A stretch of 41,964 bases of DNA from a virus: positions 1 through 41,964 of the IMG/VR virus record IMGVR_UViG_3300021083_000077. The stretch is one strand, 5' to 3'. The position numbers and the translations under genes are program-made. The notes under the pieces are model-generated. The model ran no database searches. It was not told where the DNA came from and saw nothing but the letters and a program-made list of their open reading frames with translations. This document shows, piece by piece, positions 7,154 to 14,704 of the stretch; the first letter of the stretch is position 1, and each line of letters begins with the position of its first letter.

Positions 7154-8092
7154 TTATCGCTTTTTTAACTGAGTTATGAAGTGGTGAGCAGATTTCTCGG
7201 TTAGCTCATGCAGACCGTCTACTTCGTAATATTTCCATGCGTTGATTTGATTTACTTCAGGAAAGCCAGTCTCCTCCATCAACGTGATTATCTCTAGGGT
7301 TTGGGCTTGAGTAATCGGCGACAACGTTGGACTGTCAATGCACACACCAACTTCTCTTTCTCCAGCTTTATCCATATTTGCAGGCTGGGTGCTTTGATTT
7401 GCTGCCTCTGAATATGATCTATCATCCACAGGTTCAGCCATATGCGAAATTTCAGTATTAGTTGCAGCATTGATTTCCCTCTTAAGTAGTTCTGATCTCG
7501 TAATTTTAACCTCACTAAACTCTGCGTCAATAAAGTCTTCAATCTCCTCTCGTGATTTAATACCTTTTAGAGCATCTGGGAAGGCATCTCGAAGCGAGTA
7601 TCCTCTAGCTCTGAGCTTAAGCATACGCTCAGTTGCAGTCGTCCATGGCCCTTGCTTACCCAGTAGTCCAGCTTTCTTGGCCATGTCCAGAGTAAAAGTA
7701 TTTACTGTCGGCGTTCTACCCTTACGCTTGACTGTGCAGGTATAGCCAATCATTACACCGTCATCGCTAAAGAAACGTTCTTCGGATATATCCTCGAAGT
7801 CCTTGTGAACCATACACAGGGCTAACATCTCATCACCCCACATGGCAGGTTTCCCGTTAATCACGGCTATACATTGCATCGCCTGAGCCGGAGACAATCC
7901 AACCTGATAGCCCATTTCCCAGCAGATGAATAGATCTTGCGGTTTACCCTGGAAGCTCTTAGGAACCAGTGCAGATGAAGCCAGCTTCGTAGCCAATTGC
8001 ATGTAATGTGGTGCCAAATCTTTTGAAAAGAGACTGTCATCCAGGCGACTGACTTTAGTTCTGTCTTGTACTGCTAGTTCTGTACTTGTCAT
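7154..8092 (-). CDS. recT: RecT-family single-strand annealing protein, 312 aa
   Basis: The start MTSTELAV (8092) is preferred because GAGGGAT lies just upstream. Conserved RecT features: LVPKSFQGKPQDLFICWEMGYQVGLSPAQAMQCIAVINGKPAMWGD, a WTTATERMLKLRARGYSLRDAFPDALKG block, and a variable acidic C-terminus. It anneals complementary ssDNA produced by the exonuclease next door. The gene overlaps the exonuclease stop region and sits 9 bases from ssb, so all three are one leftward operon. Confidence 0.93.
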   Translation of the reverse strand: MTSTELAVQDRTKVSRLDDSLFSKDLAPHYMQLATKLASSALVPKSFQGKPQDLFICWEMGYQVGLSPAQAMQCIAVINGKPAMWGDEMLALCMVHKDFEDISEERFFSDDGVMIGYTCTVKRKGRTPTVNTFTLDMAKKAGLLGKQGPWTTATERMLKLRARGYSLRDAFPDALKGIKSREEIEDFIDAEFSEVKITRSELLKREINAATNTEISHMAEPVDDRSYSEAANQSTQPANMDKAGEREVGVCIDSPTLSPITQAQTLEIITLMEETGFPEVNQINAWKYYEVDGLHELTEKSAHHFITQLKKR

Positions 8093-8104
8093 GTGATCCC
8101 TCAC
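8093..8104 (-). promoter_or_regulatory. recT RBS mini-hairpin, loop AGGGAU
   Basis: On the minus strand GTG-AGGGAT-CAC directly precedes the recT AUG. The three-pair stem is weak, but the hexaloop has the ANGGA motif of CsrA sites and contains the Shine-Dalgarno sequence. Confidence 0.3.
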
Positions 8105-8931
8105 TTAATATTAAAAACCCTCGTCCCTTTCTTATTGGCTTTCCATGTAGCCATAATCTCACCATCTTGTCCCATCAAGTATTCAGCGTTGCCCATGTGC
8201 GACATCAATTGCATCTTTAGGTTATCCTCATCCTGAGAAACCCGTTTAAGCTGTTGCTTGATATCAATTAGCTTACTAAGTGCTGTCTGAGTCTTGTAGG
8301 TCGATGTTGCTATTCTATCTGGATGAGGAGTCCTGTATTTAAGCCGACAATCATTGGTATTGATTGGAGCGGGTTCGATGCCATTCGTAACTCCATGCCA
8401 AAATTCCACGTCCGACTTAATGATAAGCTCTTCGAGTGCCAGGTCACGCTCATAGACAAACTGCATAAATTCATTACCGCCGAACAGAACAGCACAGTAC
8501 CCACGCTTGGCATTAGTCACCGCAACTTGCTTGGCAATCTGGATTAGGTAGGACAGTGGGATGCCGTCACTGGTGGCTGGGTCCCATTCTTTACGCTGAT
8601 AGGAGTTTGCACATTTTGCTTCAACAACCGCCTGTTCAGATTCGAGCCACCCATCCAAATTAGCGAATATATAGGGATAATCAGGATGATAAATAGTATC
8701 AGGAAAAGTAAGCACCACGCCATTTTCTTCTGCAAATCTCTGGAGGATAAGCGGTTCGAGTGCGTTGCCCCAATATTGGAATTCTGTTTCTTCTTCTTCG
8801 TCATTAACGGTGCCTGTCTTCTCTAAATATAATTGATAGGGGGTCTTATAGCTTGAATATCCCATAATTATAGCGCTGTCGGAGGCTCCAAGCCCCTCTT
8901 TTCGCCTAAGTCGTTGCTCTTCTGTTAGCAT
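8101..8931 (-). CDS. YqaJ-type (lambda-exo-like) viral exonuclease, 276 aa
   Basis: YqaJ family: GLGASDSAIIMG near residue 13, then catalytic positions Glu59 (ALEPLI), Asp93 (NLDGW) and the E-x-K pair Glu104/Lys106 (VEAKCA), followed by a Gln in YLIQIAKQ. It resects double-stranded DNA 5' to 3' to feed RecT. The start at 8931 is chosen because GGAG precedes it; two earlier in-frame AUGs (8955, 8943) lie in the promoter leader without a good ribosome site. It is the first gene of the leftward recombination operon. Confidence 0.93.
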   Translation of the reverse strand: MLTEEQRLRRKEGLGASDSAIIMGYSSYKTPYQLYLEKTGTVNDEEEETEFQYWGNALEPLILQRFAEENGVVLTFPDTIYHPDYPYIFANLDGWLESEQAVVEAKCANSYQRKEWDPATSDGIPLSYLIQIAKQVAVTNAKRGYCAVLFGGNEFMQFVYERDLALEELIIKSDVEFWHGVTNGIEPAPINTNDCRLKYRTPHPDRIATSTYKTQTALSKLIDIKQQLKRVSQDEDNLKMQLMSHMGNAEYLMGQDGEIMATWKANKKGTRVFNIK

Positions 8932-8944
8932 ATTTTTCTCCATT

Positions 8945-8973
8945 TTGTAGTACAATAAACCTAAGTTTAAAGT
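8945..8973 (+). promoter_or_regulatory. Candidate rightward promoter (Cro/NAD/replication operon)
   Basis: TTGTAG (8945-8950), 17-base spacer, TAAAGT (8968-8973). It is a modest sigma70 match overlapping the leftward promoter and sharing the operator. It would drive the gene at 9030 onward. Confidence 0.4.
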
Positions 8974-8980
8974 AAATCAA
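8952..8980 (-). promoter_or_regulatory. Leftward promoter of the recombination operon
   Basis: On the minus strand: TTGATT (8975-8980), 17-base spacer, TATTGT (8952-8957). The spacing is ideal and each box matches four of six consensus positions. The palindromic operator lies in the spacer. Confidence 0.5.
8956..8969. promoter_or_regulatory. Operator-like palindrome between divergent operons
   Basis: TAAAC-CTAA-GTTTA has perfect five-base arms. It lies inside the spacers of both opposing promoters and next to the Cro-like gene, so it is a likely binding site for that regulator. Confidence 0.5.
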
Positions 8981-9029
8981 TATGGTATTAACCCGTGAGT
9001 TATTATACAATCAATTTGAGGAGATTAAT

Positions 9030-9257
9030 ATGACTGTAGATGAAGTTTATAAATATTTTGGCACGTTTTATCAGGTGTGCAAGGCGCTTAAAATTGCACA
9101 GCAGAACCCAACCAAGTGGAAGAAGAAGGGGTATATTCCACTTTTGCAACAGTATCGCATTGCGGAGTTAACGGACGGAGTGTTAATGCCCGATGAGATT
9201 GACCCCAGAATTGTGTATCAAGAAAGGATTAAGGATAACGATGCTGCTAATAAATGA
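9030..9257 (+). CDS. Cro-like DNA-binding regulator, 75 aa
   Basis: The start at 9030 is set by GAGGAG six bases upstream; the longer ORF starts within the promoter. The sequence DEVYKYFGTFYQVCKALKIAQQNPTKWKKKGYIP resembles Cro/YdaS-type helix-turn-helix regulators: a short helix, then the A..L.i....t.Wkk.g.iP pattern in which the chromosomal Cro family reads DNA. It sits at the divergent promoter, as lambdoid Cro does, and probably represses one or both operons. No CI-type partner or integrase is seen, so lysogeny control is unproven. Confidence 0.75.
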   Translation: MTVDEVYKYFGTFYQVCKALKIAQQNPTKWKKKGYIPLLQQYRIAELTDGVLMPDEIDPRIVYQERIKDNDAANK

Positions 9258-10083
9258 TAAACCGATTAACTATTTTAAATTCCCAGGTGGTGAGCTGCAA
9301 GTAAAGCTTCCCGATTTTATTGAGTGTGAGCGCGTGGAACTGACATGGCTGCCGACCAACTCCGAGGACATAATGCTGCTGCTACTGGCTGCTAATGCCC
9401 TCAAGCACTACGGAATATATGACATTCACCTTGATTGTCTTTACCTCCCATATGCTAGGCAGGACAGGGTTTGCAATCCAGGTGAGGCATTTAGCTTGGA
9501 GCTTATCTGCAAGCTTTTGGATGGCTGTGGTTTCGCAGGAATTAATTTCTGGGACTTGCACAACTGGTCAGATACGATCCCATTATTTAAAAATACCTTT
9601 GTTTTCGAGGCAGAGGCTTCCGATATCTTTGCCAGATTCAAGGTATTGGATAACTTTGACCTCAAAAATCTAATGCTGTGTGCGCCCGATGGGGGAGCAT
9701 GGGGTCGAGTTGATGCCATATGCTCTAAATTTGACGTTTGGCATCCTTCAATCCAGCTTTCAAAGGTCAGAAATTGTGAAACAGGAGAGATTACAGGACT
9801 ACAGTATTCCGCTATTACATCGTTTAATCCCGAGTTGAATGGAGAGACTGTATTAGTTGTAGACGATATCTGCGATGGAGGCCGAACGTTTATCGAAGCT
9901 GCAAAACTTCTGAAGACCAAGACGGCTGGCAAGCTCTATCTCTACGTTACTCATGGCATCTTTAGCCGTGGCTTGACTGAGTTACTACGCCATTACGAGC
10001 ATATCTATTGCCACCATGTGTTAGACCATGACTTCAAATCCAATGCACGCTTAACAATACTAAAGGAATTTCCGAATGAATGA
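9241..10083 (+). CDS. Ribose-phosphate pyrophosphokinase-like enzyme, candidate ADPR-pyrophosphate synthetase (NARP1 Adps)
   Basis: Prs-family fold. FPGGELQVKL is at the N-terminus, PYARQDRV is at about residues 70-76, DLHN at about 105-108, and the PRPP-type loop VVDDICDGG is at about 206-214, followed by RTF. At 280 residues it is slightly shorter than cellular Prs. It is directly joined (8-base overlap) to a NAMPT-like gene. Phage gene pairs annotated as Prs plus NAMPT form the NARP1 pathway. There the Prs-like enzyme (Adps) pyrophosphorylates ADP-ribose and the NAMPT-like enzyme (Namat) joins it to nicotinamide to rebuild NAD+ after NAD-depleting defences. The loop CDGGRTF differs from the usual DTGGT, which fits a changed substrate. 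A plain PRPP synthetase supplying NAMPT is the alternative. Confidence 0.85.
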   Translation: MLLINDKPINYFKFPGGELQVKLPDFIECERVELTWLPTNSEDIMLLLLAANALKHYGIYDIHLDCLYLPYARQDRVCNPGEAFSLELICKLLDGCGFAGINFWDLHNWSDTIPLFKNTFVFEAEASDIFARFKVLDNFDLKNLMLCAPDGGAWGRVDAICSKFDVWHPSIQLSKVRNCETGEITGLQYSAITSFNPELNGETVLVVDDICDGGRTFIEAAKLLKTKTAGKLYLYVTHGIFSRGLTELLRHYEHIYCHHVLDHDFKSNARLTILKEFPNE

Positions 10084-11584
10084 TCTTAATCCACTATTAG
10101 CTATCGACTTTTACAAGGTAGACCACCGTAGACAGTATCCAGAAGGCACCACAGAGATTTACAGTAACTTTACACCACGGTATTACAAGAAGTCACACAG
10201 CTTGTTACGAGCCTATGACGGTAAGGTTGTGGTGTTTGGGATTCAAGGGTTCATCAAGTCGTTCTTCGAGGAGCAATGGCAGAAGAACTTCTTTGGAAGG
10301 CCTAAGAGTGAGGTAATTGGAGAATATACGGATATAATTCAAACCGCGCTTGGCATTCCTATTTTTGACTGCTCACACCTGGCAGCATTGCATGACCTGG
10401 GTTACTTACCAATCAGGATTAAAGCGATTGACGAGGGCTTTCGAGTGCCAATAGGCATTCCAGTGTTGACTATAGTCAATACCAGACCCGAATTCTTCTG
10501 GCTAACCAATTACCTTGAAACCGCTTTATCTGCTGGACTGTGGAAGGCGATCACATCGGCAACGATTGCGTTCGAATTTAAGACACTCTTAACTCGCTAT
10601 GCCATCTTGACCGGAAGCGATCCCGAGTTCGTCAAATTCCAGTGTCATGATTTTAGCTTTCGGGGCATGTCTGGTATCGATGATGCGACCGTTTCAGGCG
10701 CTGCACATTTAACCTCGTTTGTCGGTACTGATTGCGTTCCTGCTATAGCATATTTGAATAAGTATTATGATGGTGAGTCTACTTGCACCCTTGTTGGGAC
10801 TAGCGTTCCAGCGACTGAGCATAGTTGCATGACCTGTAATGGTGTGGAAGGTGAACTTGACACGATAACCAGATTAATTACTGAGATTTACCCCTCTGGA
10901 ATTGTATCAATTGTGTGCGATTCGTATGATTTTTGGAGAAATATTGATGTCAACATTAGAGGGTTACGCGAGAACATTCTTAAGCGTGATGGTCGGGTTG
11001 TTATTCGGCCTGATTCTGGGAACCCAGTTGATATTATTTGTGGTGATATTACGAGCAAGTCTGGAAGTTTGGAACACAAAGGAGCCTTGCAACTGCTATG
11101 GGATATCTTTGGCGGAACAGTCAATGCAGCAGGTTACAAGGTCTTAGATCCGCATGTCGGCTTGATATACGGCGATGCGATCACAGTGGACAGGGCAAGC
11201 CTTATACTTCAGTTAATGCAGGAAGAGGGGTTTGCTTCAAGTAACATCGTGTTCGGGGTTGGTTCCTACACTTATCAATACGTCACCAGGGACACTTTCG
11301 GGTTCGCAATGAAGGCGACTAGTTGTGTCGTAAATGGTGAGCGTAGAGCAATCTTCAAGGATCCAATTACTGCAAGCGGAAAACAGACCAAGAAATCGGC
11401 CATGGGCTTACTGTACGTGGGCTTAAAAGGTAATTTGACCATGCACTTACAGGATAACGCCACACCTGAAGATGAAGCGCGTGGGATGCTTACTATGGTG
11501 TACGAGAACGGCAAAATGGTAGGTAATACCAACTTGGCTGATATTCGGTACAACTTAACTCTGGAACTTGATAGGATAGAGTAA
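10076..11584 (+). CDS. nadV: Nicotinamide phosphoribosyltransferase-like enzyme (NAMPT/NadV; candidate NARP1 Namat), 502 aa
   Basis: A full-length NAMPT-family protein. It has DFYKVDHRRQYPEGTTEIYSN at residues 11-31, SFRGM near residue 197, a VSIVCDSYDFW core, VIRPDSG..V, and LIYGDAITVDR near residue 364, followed by FGVGSYTYQYVTRDTFGFAMKAT. Canonical NAMPT makes NMN from nicotinamide and PRPP; the NARP1 enzyme Namat instead uses ADPR-pyrophosphate to make NAD+ directly. The overlap with the Prs-like gene indicates they act together. No NMN adenylyltransferase is seen in the window, which favours the one-step NARP1 route. It acts in the host cytoplasm. Confidence 0.92.
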   Translation: MNDLNPLLAIDFYKVDHRRQYPEGTTEIYSNFTPRYYKKSHSLLRAYDGKVVVFGIQGFIKSFFEEQWQKNFFGRPKSEVIGEYTDIIQTALGIPIFDCSHLAALHDLGYLPIRIKAIDEGFRVPIGIPVLTIVNTRPEFFWLTNYLETALSAGLWKAITSATIAFEFKTLLTRYAILTGSDPEFVKFQCHDFSFRGMSGIDDATVSGAAHLTSFVGTDCVPAIAYLNKYYDGESTCTLVGTSVPATEHSCMTCNGVEGELDTITRLITEIYPSGIVSIVCDSYDFWRNIDVNIRGLRENILKRDGRVVIRPDSGNPVDIICGDITSKSGSLEHKGALQLLWDIFGGTVNAAGYKVLDPHVGLIYGDAITVDRASLILQLMQEEGFASSNIVFGVGSYTYQYVTRDTFGFAMKATSCVVNGERRAIFKDPITASGKQTKKSAMGLLYVGLKGNLTMHLQDNATPEDEARGMLTMVYENGKMVGNTNLADIRYNLTLELDRIE

Positions 11585-11596
11585 TTTAGGGGAAAC

Positions 11597-11758
11597 ATGG
11601 ATATTTTAGAGCGCATGAAGTGCAAGATTATCGAAGACTTTCCCGATATCACTGAGGACGAGTTGGCCACCAGATTAAGGTTGGCCACTCACATGATTGA
11701 ACTAAATCAATATAAAGACAACACCTGTAGGAAGGAGTTATTAGAACATGTAAGATAA
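11597..11758 (+). CDS. Small hypothetical protein, 53 aa
   Basis: A strong Shine-Dalgarno sequence (AGGGGA) lies six bases before the AUG, directly after the NAMPT-like gene. It is a mostly helical, charged protein (MDILERMKCKIIEDFPDI...) with two Cys. No family is recognised. It is likely in the same rightward operon. Confidence 0.6.
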   Translation: MDILERMKCKIIEDFPDITEDELATRLRLATHMIELNQYKDNTCRKELLEHVR

Positions 11759-11920
11759 ATTAGGGCGTCATGCCCTGCAAACTGTTAACGCAATTCTCCG
11801 CCAAGAGTTCACATTGCGTTATACATCCCCTTTTACAACTTCGCATCAATTAAGCGGATGAGGCGAAATCACAACTTGGAATCAGCGAAATGACTCGCGT
11901 CAACCAGAAGGAATTGTAAC
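11759..11920 (+). other. Structured intergenic segment before the replication initiator
   Basis: Three inverted repeats are visible: AGGGC-gtcat-GCCCT (11762-11776, terminator-like but without a T-run), AACGCAAT (11787-11794) with ATTGCGTT (11813-11820), and TTCGCATC (11840-11847) with GATG-AG-GCGAA (11857-11867). It could be a small structured RNA, a leader, or part of the origin. The downstream start has its own GAAGGA. Confidence 0.4.
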
Positions 11921-12676
11921 ATGGATCATTCATTTAATGTACAACTCGCAATAGATTTTGATAAAGATATAGCTACTTTTTTAAATAATTTAGCTTTTTG
12001 GACTCACAAAAACGCTGCAAACCGCAAACATTATCACGAAGGCCGTTACTGGATTTATAATTCAATCCCTGCCTGGTTAATCCTTTTTCCGTATGAAACT
12101 ACTGAATCAATTCGTCGAATTATTCGTAATTGTGTTAAGCATGATTTACTGATTATTGGCAATTTTAATAAGAAATCTTACGACAATACTAATTGGTATT
12201 CCTTATCAGACAAGGCTTTAAAGTACTTTCCACTAGTTTTTGGTTCAGTTTTAAACACCCCTGTTGATTCCAACAGTACCCCTGTTGATTCCAACAGACC
12301 TATACCAAATATAAACACAAATATAAAAACTACTAATAGCAGCAGTAATTCTAAACCCAACCCCGAGTTAATGGAGTTGATTGCCTGTTATCGTGAGGTG
12401 TTCCCTGATAACCCTCAGCCACACAAGCGCGTTATATCAACCACATTGCAGCGCACTCTATTGAGCTTAGTTAAGCGTTGGCCTGAATTAGACCCAGAGA
12501 GTAAGCCAATAACCATTGACGGCTTTAAACGCTATCTAATCGCGCTTAGAGGTGGCGCTCCGAGGTTCTCTCTTGGTGAATACACCACAGACAGCGGAAG
12601 ACGAAAGAAAAATAGTCTTGAAACATTTGCTCGGTGGGATACAATCGTGAAATTTCTTGAAGGTGCTTATTCATGA
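11921..12676 (+). CDS. Replication initiator protein (lambda O / DnaD-like), 251 aa
   Basis: The N-terminal region (about 20-100) has the winged-helix pattern of phage initiators: FLNNLAFWTHKNAANRK... GRYWIYNSIPAWLILFPYETTESIRRIIRNCVKHDLLI. It is followed by a Ser/Asn/Thr-rich linker and a C-terminal domain with GFKRYLIALRGG. The gene overlaps the DnaB-type helicase by four bases, the O-P/DnaB arrangement of lambdoid phages. It probably binds the iterons inside its own gene and loads the helicase. The start at 11921 has GAAGGA upstream. Confidence 0.75.
   Translation: MDHSFNVQLAIDFDKDIATFLNNLAFWTHKNAANRKHYHEGRYWIYNSIPAWLILFPYETTESIRRIIRNCVKHDLLIIGNFNKKSYDNTNWYSLSDKALKYFPLVFGSVLNTPVDSNSTPVDSNRPIPNINTNIKTTNSSSNSKPNPELMELIACYREVFPDNPQPHKRVISTTLQRTLLSLVKRWPELDPESKPITIDGFKRYLIALRGGAPRFSLGEYTTDSGRRKKNSLETFARWDTIVKFLEGAYS
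12257..12297. repeat. ori: Two origin-like iterons inside the initiator gene
   Basis: The 20-base unit ACCCCTGTTGATTCCAACAG occurs twice (12257-12276 and 12278-12297), one base apart, giving a 21-base period. Each unit has dyad symmetry (CTGTTG-attc-CAACAG). An A/T-rich stretch follows (about 12300-12360). Iterons plus AT-rich DNA within the initiator gene is the layout of the lambda origin. In protein they encode TPVDSN twice. Confidence 0.6.
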
Positions 12677-14049
12677 AGTCACTGAATAACTGGTTTGAAA
12701 TTGAGTGTAGAGTTCTTGAAAACTTAATGGCAATTGGTGATTCTAGATCATTGAGAACACAATCAGCATTTTTAAAACTTGATTCTGAGATCTTCTACAA
12801 TCCGATTAACGCTAGACTATTTGACCTAATCAAGTCCTGCTTCACGAAGCGCGATCCATTTACCTATGTTGACGTTCTTTGCTTAATTAAATCGGACGAT
12901 AAAACGTTGCATGATCGCCAAGCTGAAATTATGGAGAACTACCGCCTCTATAGCGTCCATTCTAAGTTGCTTGAAAGTGACATTGAACAATTACTTATCC
13001 TTGCTACTCTTCGTAGCCAGATGAATATTGCTAAAAATAAGCTTGAGGAGGTTACTAATTGTCCTGATCCTCGGGACGCTCAGGCCTTATTTAGCAATAT
13101 GGTTAATGAAATATCAGCGTTGAATTTCAGGGAATCTAAGCATGGGATCACCACTCACGAATTAGCAGATTTATTTTATGAGGGCAATTTAGAGAATGAT
13201 CTAATCATTCCAACTACTTGTCATGAACTTAATTTAGCCCTAGGCGGTGGAGTTATGTCCAAGAGCTTAATTACCGTGGCAGCCGGTGCAGGGGTTGGTA
13301 AAACTGGCTTTGGAATTTTCTTGCTCGACTGTATCGCGCGTAGGCTTCCAGGAACACAAAGTCTATTTTTCAGCTTAGAGATGGAGTCAAAACATATTTG
13401 GATGCGCCATGTGGGAATCAGAGGAGGAAAACAGTTTGACAAGCTGAACGAGGTGAAGCGCCTTGACTCGATAGCATCTTGCCTTGAAGTGCCGTTAAGA
13501 ATCTATGATAATGCCTCTTGCCATAATGCTAGCGATATTGAATACATTCTTACGACTGCAAGACTTAAAGCCACTGAGCAACCCTTAGCCGTGATTGTAA
13601 TTGATTATTTAGGTTTAGTTGAAAATCGTGGTCATTTTGAACGCAATGACCTCAAGCAATCGGATATTACAACTAAGCTAGCGAAACTTGCGTTAGAGCT
13701 TAATTGCGTAGTGATAGCTCTGTCACAGATTAATCGGGCTGCAAGTGCAAGAGCTAGTGATGATCGCTGTCCATATCCCAGTGACGCCGCGGATTCAAGT
13801 GGATCGCATCGGTCTAGCACTTTATGGCTAGGCGTTGATCGTCCTGAATTGTATCTCGATGATCCGTGTTATAAAAATCAGTTTGTCGTTAAATGTCGCA
13901 AGAATCGCTTCGGGGGTACTTTCGAGCTAACGTTTGCTTTTAACGAGGGTACGTTTAGCCCCGTCCAGCCTGGTCATTTTCGTAAACCGTACGTTGAGAA
14001 GAGAAGTGCAGAAGAACTGATATTTTCAGCAAAGTATAAGGATAACTAG
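12673..14049 (+). CDS. dnaB: Replicative DNA helicase, DnaB family, 458 aa
   Basis: An N-terminal helical domain (about 1-150) is followed by a RecA-like ATPase. Walker A AGAGVGKT lies at about residues 203-210, SLFFSLEME follows, Walker B VIVIDYLGL is at about 307-315, and SQINR is near 351, then DAADSSGSHRSS. It unwinds the replication fork as a hexamer. At 458 aa it has full length. It overlaps the initiator gene by four bases. The DnaB finger usually reads lSDLReSGsieq; here it is PSDAADSSGSHRSS, a diverged form. Confidence 0.92.
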   Translation: MKSLNNWFEIECRVLENLMAIGDSRSLRTQSAFLKLDSEIFYNPINARLFDLIKSCFTKRDPFTYVDVLCLIKSDDKTLHDRQAEIMENYRLYSVHSKLLESDIEQLLILATLRSQMNIAKNKLEEVTNCPDPRDAQALFSNMVNEISALNFRESKHGITTHELADLFYEGNLENDLIIPTTCHELNLALGGGVMSKSLITVAAGAGVGKTGFGIFLLDCIARRLPGTQSLFFSLEMESKHIWMRHVGIRGGKQFDKLNEVKRLDSIASCLEVPLRIYDNASCHNASDIEYILTTARLKATEQPLAVIVIDYLGLVENRGHFERNDLKQSDITTKLAKLALELNCVVIALSQINRAASARASDDRCPYPSDAADSSGSHRSSTLWLGVDRPELYLDDPCYKNQFVVKCRKNRFGGTFELTFAFNEGTFSPVQPGHFRKPYVEKRSAEELIFSAKYKDN

Positions 14050-14051
14050 AG

Positions 14052-14086
14052 TTATCCACCTACTTACCCACAGAAATTGTGGATAA
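14052..14086. promoter_or_regulatory. Cluster of three DnaA-box-like sequences
   Basis: TTATCCACC (14052-14060, one mismatch), TTACCCACA (14064-14072, one mismatch) and TGTGGATAA (14078-14086, a perfect TTATCCACA box on the other strand). The first and last also form an inverted repeat (TTATCCAC/GTGGATAA). The cluster lies right after the helicase stop. It could be a host DnaA-dependent origin element or a DnaA titration site. Confidence 0.5.
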
Positions 14087-14139
14087 AAACGGCCTAAATA
14101 CTTCGATGGCTGCACGATAAGTTAAAAAATGATGTAGGG

Positions 14140-14164
14140 TAGCGGGTACGATTGTACCCTGCTA
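14140..14164. terminator. Hairpin between convergent operons
   Basis: TAGCGGGTAC - GATT - GTACCC-t-GCTA forms a ten-pair stem with one bulged base and a four-base loop. It lies between the rightward helicase gene and the leftward operon end, so it probably acts as a bidirectional terminator, although no clear T-run follows. Confidence 0.5.
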
Positions 14165-14183
14165 GAATCGCTTTAAATTGCCT

Positions 14184-14459
14184 TTAATCGCCTATCATTT
14201 TATCAAGAAATTCATTAAAGCGCGTTTTTATCTCGATTAAGTCTGATTTTAAATCGGGAGTTGGATCAGTTTTAGCCCGTTCGATCACTTCTTGGCATAA
14301 GCTCAATAAGTGACTGGTCATAGTGATTATAACTCCCCCTATGACCATGGCGGTTTTCTGTTTCTTCCCGCCTAAGTCCTGCATTTCCTTTTTAATTGCC
14401 TGAATAAAGCGCAAACAATATTCAGTTGCGCCTGTGATTGATCGAAAGCTACTAGTCAA
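14184..14459 (-). CDS. Hypothetical protein, 91 aa
   Basis: Last gene of the leftward early operon. It has a mildly hydrophobic central segment (KTAMVIGGVIITMTSHLLSLC, about 36-56) flanked by charged helices, so a membrane association is possible. No family is recognised. Confidence 0.6.
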   Translation of the reverse strand: MTSSFRSITGATEYCLRFIQAIKKEMQDLGGKKQKTAMVIGGVIITMTSHLLSLCQEVIERAKTDPTPDLKSDLIEIKTRFNEFLDKMIGD

Positions 14460-14490
14460 TTGGTTTCTCCTCGGTTAACTTCAATCCGTA

Positions 14491-14682
14491 TTATGCCTTA
14501 ATTAGTTTCAAAGTATTCTTTTGTGCCTGAATTTTGATCCAGACCTCTTCACGATGCACAGTTACGCTATCTGGTGCAGATATTCCTAGCCTTATCTGAT
14601 TCCCTTTAACCCCTAGTATTGTGCATTTAATGTTGTCATTGATTATTAAGTTTTCACCGATTCTTCTAGTTAAGATAAGTAT
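14491..14682 (-). CDS. csrA: CsrA/RsmA-family translational regulator, 63 aa, apparent AUA start
   Basis: Translation gives [16 protein letters not shown]... [25 protein letters not shown], colinear with E. coli CsrA at full length and without gaps. The RNA-contact residues are present at the standard numbers: Leu4, Arg6, Arg7 and Arg44 in VHRE. CsrA dimers bind ANGGA motifs in mRNA leaders, usually blocking ribosome access. The position of the initiator Met is ATA. No in-frame ATG, GTG or TTG exists between it and the preceding in-frame stop. AAGGAG lies six bases upstream, ideal for an AUA start. The leader UACAAGGA matches the CsrA consensus RUACARGGA, which suggests autoregulation. A single-base change or sequence error (ATG to ATA) is the alternative. 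Confidence 0.92.
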   Translation of the reverse strand: MLILTRRIGENLIINDNIKCTILGVKGNQIRLGISAPDSVTVHREEVWIKIQAQKNTLKLIKA

Positions 14683-14704
14683 GATAATCTCCTTGTAGTT
14701 AAAA

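Noticed and set aside
9441-9932. 163-codon minus-strand frame
   Set aside because: Lies entirely opposite the Prs-like gene, whose motifs are clear; no ribosome site.
14052-14086. Reading the DnaA-box inverted repeat only as a terminator of dnaB
   Set aside because: No T-run follows the stem, and a better hairpin lies at 14140-14164; kept as DnaA boxes, with the terminator as an alternative.
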